Notes under the pieces: model-generated
Told to the model about the DNA's origin: nothing
Database searches by the model: none
What the model saw: only the letters and a program-made list of their open reading frames with translations
NCBI GenBank assembly: GCA_016787895.1
Contig: JAEUTN010000014.1
Coordinates: forward strand, 806,001-870,000
Reading direction: 5' to 3'
DNA: 64,000 nucleotides
Source of the DNA: Bacteroidia bacterium
GTDB lineage: Bacteria > Bacteroidota > Bacteroidia > B-17B0 > Aurantibacillaceae
Program-made: the position numbers and the translations under genes
In this document: positions 59,019-64,000 of the stretch, piece by piece
Layout: every line of letters begins with the position of its first letter
How positions within the stretch are numbered: position 1 is the stretch's first letter

Positions 59019-60254
59019 TTAAATTCCTAATTCTATCTGGAAAACCGCGGTGAAGAATTTGTTCAGTTCTGTGCTGGTATGAAGGTTCTTTTCGCGGTTG
59101 TAAAAAATATTGCCCTGCATTTTTACCTTGTGTTTCATAAGGTATCTGGTAAGTCCTATACCGTATTGTTCAATGTTGTTTTGGTAGGCGTAAACGCTTT
59201 TATCAGGACGGGCAATGGCATAACGCCCTGCAATTTCCCACATGGATTTAAAACAATAACTGAGTTGGGTGTTTAGGCCGTCGCCCAGCACCAGGGCGCG
59301 TTTTTCGCCTTTGGAGTTATAGGTAATGGGGTTGTCGCTGCGACGCATAAGGTATTCTGAACTCAGTGCCAGGCCCTGGTATTTAAAAACCATGTCGGCA
59401 ATAAAGGCTTCAAACGATCGGGCTTCGTAGAGGTCCTTGCCCAGCTCGCCCTGGGTTCTCAGGGCCATGTCGTTCAGGTGATAACCTCCAGCAACAGATA
59501 GTTTAGGTTTGGTTTCATGGGCCAAATCCCCTTCGTAATAATCTCCCCCGTCGGTAAAGCTGCCAAAGGGTAAAAATTCAACACGTCCGGTATAAGCCAG
59601 GCCGCTGGTGCTGGCCGTGGTGTTTCGGCCTTCGCCGGAGGTAAGGGCTCCTTTTAAAAGTGTGATGAAGTGTTGACCGGTTTTGATTTTATAGGTGGCA
59701 AAAAAGCCCATGTCGCGATCGAGTGTAAACAAGGCGTTTACTATGGAACGGTCGTAAAACTGCTGAGCGCCTGAGGAAATAACCCTTTGGCGGTTGCCGG
59801 GTAGTTTGGTTTGACCAACACCAATTTGCAGGTTTTCACTTGGCTTGTAATACACAATGGCATCGCGCACGGCGTTAACGCTGGTGTTGATTTTTGAAGC
59901 GTCGTTCACATCCCAATCCATGTCGCCCCTTGAAAAGGAGAGTTGGATGTAATAGGTAAGCTTGGGATTGTAAACGTGGCCGGTAAAACTCAGGCGGCAA
60001 CGGCGCACCCTGAACTCAAATGTTTCGGGGCTCAGGTCTTCATCGCTTTGGGTGTTCATACCCATGCGGTTTTGCATACGAAAACGGATGTTTAAAGAGT
60101 AAGAACTGTCGGGCGTTGTAAAACCCAATCCGTTTTTGTAGGAAAAATAAGGGGCGGGGGTTTGGGCTTTTGTTTCCGGAGCCAGCGTAGGGATGTTTTG
60201 AGCCCGAAATCCCAAAAATGAAAAGAGGCAAAGTAAATTTAAAAGCAGCTTCAT
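59019..60254 (-). CDS. Phosphate-selective porin O/P family outer-membrane protein
   Basis: 411 residues. Signal peptide LLLNLLCLFSFLGFRAQ, cut before Gln. The body is a 16-stranded-type porin with the OprO/OprP family pattern: YKNGLGFTTPDSSYSLNIRFRMQNR, then RVRRCRLSFTGHVYNPKLTYYIQLSFS and VGQTKLPGNRQRV. It ends in FTAVFQIELGI. It would allow phosphate or polyphosphate across the outer membrane; the neighbouring pit fits this, but many Bacteroidota OprP-like porins have other anions as substrate. Confidence 0.9.
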   Translation of the reverse strand: MKLLLNLLCLFSFLGFRAQNIPTLAPETKAQTPAPYFSYKNGLGFTTPDSSYSLNIRFRMQNRMGMNTQSDEDLSPETFEFRVRRCRLSFTGHVYNPKLTYYIQLSFSRGDMDWDVNDASKINTSVNAVRDAIVYYKPSENLQIGVGQTKLPGNRQRVISSGAQQFYDRSIVNALFTLDRDMGFFATYKIKTGQHFITLLKGALTSGEGRNTTASTSGLAYTGRVEFLPFGSFTDGGDYYEGDLAHETKPKLSVAGGYHLNDMALRTQGELGKDLYEARSFEAFIADMVFKYQGLALSSEYLMRRSDNPITYNSKGEKRALVLGDGLNTQLSYCFKSMWEIAGRYAIARPDKSVYAYQNNIEQYGIGLTRYLMKHKVKMQGNIFYNREKNLHTSTELNKFFTAVFQIELGI

Positions 60255-60387
60255 TTTAATTCAGTGTTAATTGGCTGCGAAATAAGCTTATAAGAATGAA
60301 GTTAACCGCACCTGAATGTTACGGAATTGTTAAATGTAAAGTTATTGTGAAGAAAAGCGGGGTTTTAGAACCAGGTATTAGAGGAAA

Positions 60388-60505
60388 TTTTAACCACAGA
60401 GGGCGCAGAGTTATTCACTGAGTTACACAGAGTGGATTTGTGATTTCTAATTGCTTACTGCTTTATGACTGCCTACTGGAAACTGCCTACTTTTAACCAC
60501 AGAGG
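60388..60505 (+). repeat. Short direct repeat pair in intergenic DNA
   Basis: TTTTAACCACAGAGG occurs at 60388-60402 and 60491-60505, each followed by a CACAGAGT/CGCAGAGT word. This CCACAGAGG type of word is common in bacterial intergenic repeats. The whole gap 60255-60712 holds no gene. Confidence 0.65.
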
Positions 60506-60625
60506 CCACAGAGTTCTACACACCCGCCTGACCAAACGGGCAGGGAGTAACACAGAAAAATTCTTATAGTGTCGCATAGAGCTCTGCGTGTCCCCGCCTG
60601 CCGAAGCAAGAGCCAGCGCTTCAGC

Positions 60626-60651
60626 GCCCGCCCGTGCCGGTTCGGACGGGG
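60626..60651 (-). repeat. 26-bp GC-rich dispersed repeat, copy 2
   Basis: Exact reverse complement of 43463-43488. It lies in a GC-rich patch (60525-60690) with further CCCGCC words, before mscL. Confidence 0.8.
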
Positions 60652-60712
60652 GCAGGTTAGTGGTGTATGTCCCTGACGGCTCCTGCCGACTATTGACTGT
60701 AGACTTTAAAAC

Positions 60713-61102
60713 CTATTTTTTCAAACTATCGCGGATCTCCATCAACAGTTTTTCAGAAGTGCTGGGTTCAGGTGGAGGTGCCGGAGCCTGTGCGGCTTCC
60801 TCTTTACGCTGCGCCCTGTTAATGGCCTTAATAACCATAAACAAAGCAAAAGCTACAATTATAAAAGAGATGCAGGTGGATAAAAAATTGCCGTATTTAA
60901 TGGCGGTTCCCGGTATAGCCAGATCGGCCAGATTAGTGAGGTTAGCCGCTTTGAGGGCCGGAGTTAAAACCGCGGGTGTAATGATGTCCTCCACCAGGGA
61001 GTTAATGATTTTACTGAAAGCGCCGCCAATTACTACACCTATGGCGAGGTCGATAACGTTGCCGCGTATGGCAAAAGCTTTAAATTCCTGAATCATTCCC
61101 AT
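60713..61102 (-). CDS. mscL: Large-conductance mechanosensitive channel
   Basis: 129 residues, normal size. MscL pentamers open as an emergency valve on osmotic downshock. The family motif FKAFAIRGNVIDLAIGVVIGGAFSKIINSLVEDIITP covers the N-terminal helix and TM1. TM2 is LSTCISFIIVAFALFMVIKAINR, and the tail (EIRDSLKK) is the usual C-terminal bundle, after a Pro-rich linker. The start is ATG at 61102; GMIQEFK follows. Confidence 0.96.
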   Translation of the reverse strand: MGMIQEFKAFAIRGNVIDLAIGVVIGGAFSKIINSLVEDIITPAVLTPALKAANLTNLADLAIPGTAIKYGNFLSTCISFIIVAFALFMVIKAINRAQRKEEAAQAPAPPPEPSTSEKLLMEIRDSLKK

Positions 61103-61263
61103 AACAAAAGGTTTTTAATTTGCCGTAAGGTAAAAAAATTTTGAAAGAAGAAACACGGGTATTCATTATTCCAGGTTCCTTGTTCGGGGTTCCATATTCC
61201 GGGTTGATTACACCGTGTATTGTTCACTGCAATGATATCAATCCACTTACCAGCTGGTAAACG

Positions 61264-62265
61264 CTAATTCGTATCCAACACCTTCAGCAGTTCATCGAGT
61301 TTTGGGGTGAGAATAATTTCCGTTCTTCTGTTTTTCTTTCTGGCCTCAGGGGTTTTGGCAGTATCTAATGGCACAAATTCTCCCCTGCCACAGGCGGTCA
61401 CTCTTCTTGCATCCACTTTTGCACTGCCCAAAATTATTTTGGTAACCGATGTGGCCCGCATCACGCTGAGGTCCCAGTTGTCCTTAATTTCTCCACTGCC
61501 CTTCATGGGCACATCGTCGGTGTGGCCTTCCACCATCACATTAATGTCAGGATTTTGTTCCAGCACCCTGGCCAGGTTTTTCAGGGCCTCAACACCCCGG
61601 GGTTCCACGCCGGTTTTTCCGCTGGCGAACAATAAATTTTCGTCCATACTAACGTATACTTTCCCGTTTTTCTGGGTAATGGTTAAGCCTTTGTTTTCAA
61701 AATTAAACAAAGCGTCGCTGAGCTTTTTCTTCAGGTCGGCAGCAGCTTTGTCTTTGTTTTTAAGAAGTTCTTCGAGTTCACTTACGCGGGCTTCGCGTTT
61801 TTTAAGTTCGGTGTTCAGGTTATCGAGTTCAACCCGCTGGGCATTTAAACGGGTTTCGAGTGCGCGCAGGGTGTCTTGTTTTCTGAGCAGTTGTTCTCTG
61901 GTATTTTGAAGGTCGCCGCTGAGTTTGCTGTTATCGCTGTCGTGCCCGGCCATAATTTTATTCATACGGTCCATCAATTGGTCGTTGAGCAGGTTCAGTT
62001 TTTCGTATTTGGCGGTTAAAGCGCGGTGCGAGCTGCCGTTGATGGAGGTGTCGCGTTTTAAGCCATCAATGGTTTTCTGGTCTTTTTTCAGTTGTTCTTT
62101 TGCCTCTGCAAGCTCAGCTGTAAGTCCGTCGGATTCTTTTTTAAGTACATCGCGTTCGGTTTCACAGTTTTTGAGTTTGGATTTGGATTCTTCCAGCAAA
62201 CGCTCTGGCACACAGGCTACGGCAAAAAAAATGCATGAAATCAGGACAAGGGAAAATTTCTTCAT
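61264..62265 (-). CDS. OmpA-family lipoprotein with coiled coil
   Basis: 333 residues. Lipobox FFAVAC gives a lipoprotein. Residues 25-185 are a long charged coiled coil (KSKLKNCETERDVLKKESDGL, NTELKKREARVSELEELLKN). The C-terminal OmpA/MotB-like domain has MVEGHTDDVPMKG, WDLSVMRATSV and RVTACGRGEFVP with KNRRTEII, so the peptidoglycan-binding site looks intact. It probably links outer membrane to cell wall. No partner gene is adjacent. Confidence 0.9.
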   Translation of the reverse strand: MKKFSLVLISCIFFAVACVPERLLEESKSKLKNCETERDVLKKESDGLTAELAEAKEQLKKDQKTIDGLKRDTSINGSSHRALTAKYEKLNLLNDQLMDRMNKIMAGHDSDNSKLSGDLQNTREQLLRKQDTLRALETRLNAQRVELDNLNTELKKREARVSELEELLKNKDKAAADLKKKLSDALFNFENKGLTITQKNGKVYVSMDENLLFASGKTGVEPRGVEALKNLARVLEQNPDINVMVEGHTDDVPMKGSGEIKDNWDLSVMRATSVTKIILGSAKVDARRVTACGRGEFVPLDTAKTPEARKKNRRTEIILTPKLDELLKVLDTN

Positions 62266-62386
62266 GGTTTAAAAGTATTCAATACAAAGCCTCAGTTCAG
62301 GTGGATGCGAATTGGTTTTCAACAAGGAAATTAACCAATTGCATTTCTTTAGCTTTGGTCTCAGAGCTCGGCAGAGCCTGAATAGT

Positions 62387-62394
62387 TAAATTTG
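62387..62394 (+). promoter_or_regulatory. -7 promoter box TAAATTTG of the thioredoxin-like gene
   Basis: TAAATTTG fits TAnnTTTG, 16 bases before the ATG at 62411. Another match, TAGCTTTG at 62350-62357, lies further upstream. Confidence 0.55.
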
Positions 62395-62410
62395 CGCCCA
62401 AAGTTTAACT

Positions 62411-62998
62411 ATGCAAGTATCAACACATTTAAAGGACAGCATGCCTTATTCTGCTTACCTCAGCCTGACAGAAAAGTTAGTAGCAGAAAATAAAACCAGC
62501 GGCAATGAACAAAGAGAAGATTTGGTGGCTTACACAAAATTAAACCTGCAACGCATGCAGCGTATAGGAAAAACCACACACCTTTTACCTGAACTTGTGC
62601 AAACCCTTCAACTCATTCAGCAACCTCAGCTTTGGGTGATCATCACCGAAACCTGGTGTGGAGACGCTGCTCAAAACCTGCCCATCATTCACCTGATGGC
62701 AGAAAAGAATCCCAAGATACAAGTCAGGATAGTATTACGCGACCAGCACCCTGAGCTAATGGACCAGTACCTGACCAACGGAGCGCGATCGATTCCTAAA
62801 TTAATTGTGTTTGATGAGAGCGGTGAGAAGGAATTTTTTAATTGGGGTCCCCGCCCAAAAGGGGCACAAGAACTGGCCATGGAATTAAAAAACCAAGGTG
62901 CCGATCACGAAACAAAAGCACTGGCTGTACAAAAATGGTATCTGGCGGATAAAGGTTTGAGTATGCAAGAGGAAATAAATACCTTGCTGCAAAAATAA
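62411..62998 (+). CDS. Thioredoxin-like family protein
   Basis: 195 residues, cytosolic (no signal peptide). Thioredoxin_9-type fold: a helical N-terminus, then LWVIITETWCGDAAQNLPIIHLMAEK. The active-site segment reads WCGDA with one Cys, not CxxC, so it cannot be a normal dithiol reductase. The cis-Pro is in GARSIPKLIVFDESG. Such WCGDA proteins are frequent in Bacteroidota; the function may be thiol transfer, peroxidase or binding. It precedes the MFS gene by 13 bases and probably shares its promoter. Confidence 0.88.
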   Translation: MQVSTHLKDSMPYSAYLSLTEKLVAENKTSGNEQREDLVAYTKLNLQRMQRIGKTTHLLPELVQTLQLIQQPQLWVIITETWCGDAAQNLPIIHLMAEKNPKIQVRIVLRDQHPELMDQYLTNGARSIPKLIVFDESGEKEFFNWGPRPKGAQELAMELKNQGADHETKALAVQKWYLADKGLSMQEEINTLLQK

Positions 62999-63011
62999 AG
63001 AACCAGGCCCG

Positions 63012-64000
63012 ATGATTCACCGCACGCTGAACCTATACAAAACATCTTTCAGCGGCTTATCCAAAGAAGTCTGGTTACTGTCCTTAATCATGCTGGTGAA
63101 CCGCAGCGGCACCATGGTGCTGCCGTTTTTAACCTTATACTTAACGGGCCCCGACATGAACCGCAGCCTGAGCGATGCGGGATTTGTGATGGCGCTTTTT
63201 GGCCTGGGCTCGGTATTAGGGGCTTTTATTGGAGGAAAACTCAGCGATAAAAGCGGGTTTTATAAAGTGCAATTGTTCAGCCTTTTTTTCGGGGGCCTTT
63301 TGTTTATCGTTCTGGGCCAAATTAAATCCTTCCCCCTCATTTGTGTGTTTACGTTTTTGCTGAGTTTGGTGAACGAGTCGTTCCGACCGGCCAATTCCAC
63401 TGCCATTGCGTATTTCAGCGGGGTTGAAAACCGCACCCGTTCGTATTCCCTAAACCGGCTTTCCATTAACATGGGTTGGGCCGTTGGAGCCTCCATGGGC
63501 GGATTTGTAGCGGCTTACAATTATGAATGGTTGTTCTGGATTGATGGCATCACCAATCTTTTTGCAGCCGCGTTGTTTTATTTTTTGCTTCGCCCTGCGA
63601 AACTGAAAGCCAGAGTTCAGCAGACTGAACACGAGACGGATATACGTCACTCAGCCTACAAGGACAAATACTTTCTGGCGTTTATTGTATTTATCAGTTT
63701 GTTTGCCATGGGCTTTTTTCAATTGTTTACAACGGTGCCGAATTACATGCGTGACGAAATGCAGCTGAACGAACCTTATATCGGGGGCATTATGGCCATC
63801 AATGGTTTGATTATTGTTATGATTGAAATGGTGCTGATTTATCACCTCGAAAAAAAGAACAGGAACATGGATTTTATCATTCTGGGTTTGGTGCTTTGCG
63901 CCCTGGCTTTTCCCATCATGTTACTTCCCGGGCCTGCCAAATTAATGGCTCTGGGGATGATTTTGATGATGACGGTTGGAGAAGTGATTACCATGCCTTT
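63012..64000 (+). CDS. MFS transporter (truncated by the window edge)
   Basis: 329 residues visible from ATG at 63012 (MIHRTLNLYKT), running off the right edge. Major facilitator pattern: TM1 begins SLIMLVNRSGTMVLPFLTLYL, then the loop 2-3 motif GGKLSDKSGFYKVQL. Further helices follow, e.g. LPGPAKLMALGMILMMTVGE. It resembles Bacteroidota drug/metabolite exporters of the YdeE/MdtH type (FRPANSTAIAYFSG in TM4). The substrate is unknown. Co-transcribed with the thioredoxin-like gene. Confidence 0.88.
   Translation, partial: MIHRTLNLYKTSFSGLSKEVWLLSLIMLVNRSGTMVLPFLTLYLTGPDMNRSLSDAGFVMALFGLGSVLGAFIGGKLSDKSGFYKVQLFSLFFGGLLFIVLGQIKSFPLICVFTFLLSLVNESFRPANSTAIAYFSGVENRTRSYSLNRLSINMGWAVGASMGGFVAAYNYEWLFWIDGITNLFAAALFYFLLRPAKLKARVQQTEHETDIRHSAYKDKYFLAFIVFISLFAMGFFQLFTTVPNYMRDEMQLNEPYIGGIMAINGLIIVMIEMVLIYHLEKKNRNMDFIILGLVLCALAFPIMLLPGPAKLMALGMILMMTVGEVITMP

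Noticed and set aside
43299..61263. IS element or transposon
   Set aside because: Repeats are many, but there is no transposase gene, no matching terminal inverted repeats around a gene and no clear target-site duplication.
1..64000. CRISPR array, tRNA or rRNA genes
   Set aside because: No regularly spaced identical repeats with unique spacers, and no tRNA-like or rRNA-like sequence recognised by eye. The 160-bp units are too long and too diverged for CRISPR.

Overview
The window is a chromosomal segment of a member of the Bacteroidota. The evidence is the TAnnTTTG type of -7 promoter box in front of many genes, the lack of Shine-Dalgarno sequences, two proteins with type IX secretion (T9SS) C-terminal sorting domains, two tandem Skp/OmpH proteins behind uppS-bamA, and a GH3-like enzyme and YwqK/MORN proteins of the kind common in this phylum. 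The order or family cannot be fixed from the sequence. No rRNA, tRNA, CRISPR array, prophage or IS transposase was seen. Both edges cut genes: a multi-PAS sensor on the left and an MFS transporter on the right.

Layout. 0-5.1 kb (minus strand): nadA, a YwqK/MORN-repeat exported protein and a six-PAS sensor, closely spaced and probably one operon. 5.6-9 kb: rpiB, mnmG and a methyltransferase, with two parS-like ParB sites, which suggests the replication-origin-proximal part of the chromosome. 9-16 kb: a small ORF under a nested palindrome, gamma carbonic anhydrase, M42 peptidase, GH3-like enzyme, LysE exporter, DUF493, mutarotase and trigger factor. 16-21 kb: uppS-bamA-skp-skp, the envelope-biogenesis operon. 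21-32 kb: a CarH-like B12-binding MerR regulator, cysS, a lipoprotein glutaminyl cyclase, a T9SS-targeted dihaem peroxidase, then a divergent carotenoid cluster (crtD-cruF-crtZ-crtY leftward, crtI-crtB rightward) whose content fits a saproxanthin/myxol-type monocyclic hydroxylated carotenoid. 32-43 kb: LolA-like protein, a BNR/sortilin-like exported protein, a degenerate receiver, small unknowns, polA, and an ALDH-like protein without catalytic residues.

43-61 kb is the accessory-looking part. A ~230-bp multi-hairpin element lies in inverted orientation on both sides of a ~12.6-kb block holding an outer-membrane barrel and TPR pair, ftsE, several lipoproteins, PhnA, a T9SS cargo and an M3 peptidase. 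Next to the right-hand copy are a tandem array of ~160-bp palindrome-bearing units and a GIY-YIG nuclease gene bracketed by 53-bp direct repeats. Then follow a phosphate transporter and porin pair, mscL, an OmpA-like lipoprotein, a thioredoxin-like protein and the MFS gene.

Two themes link the genes. First, at least twelve exported proteins have a predicted signal-peptidase site followed by Gln (A|Q), and the window also encodes a periplasmic-type glutaminyl cyclase that could convert that Gln to pyroglutamate. Second, a B12-binding MerR regulator with the CarH signature residues sits a few kilobases from the carotenoid genes, which suggests light or cobalamin control of pigment synthesis.
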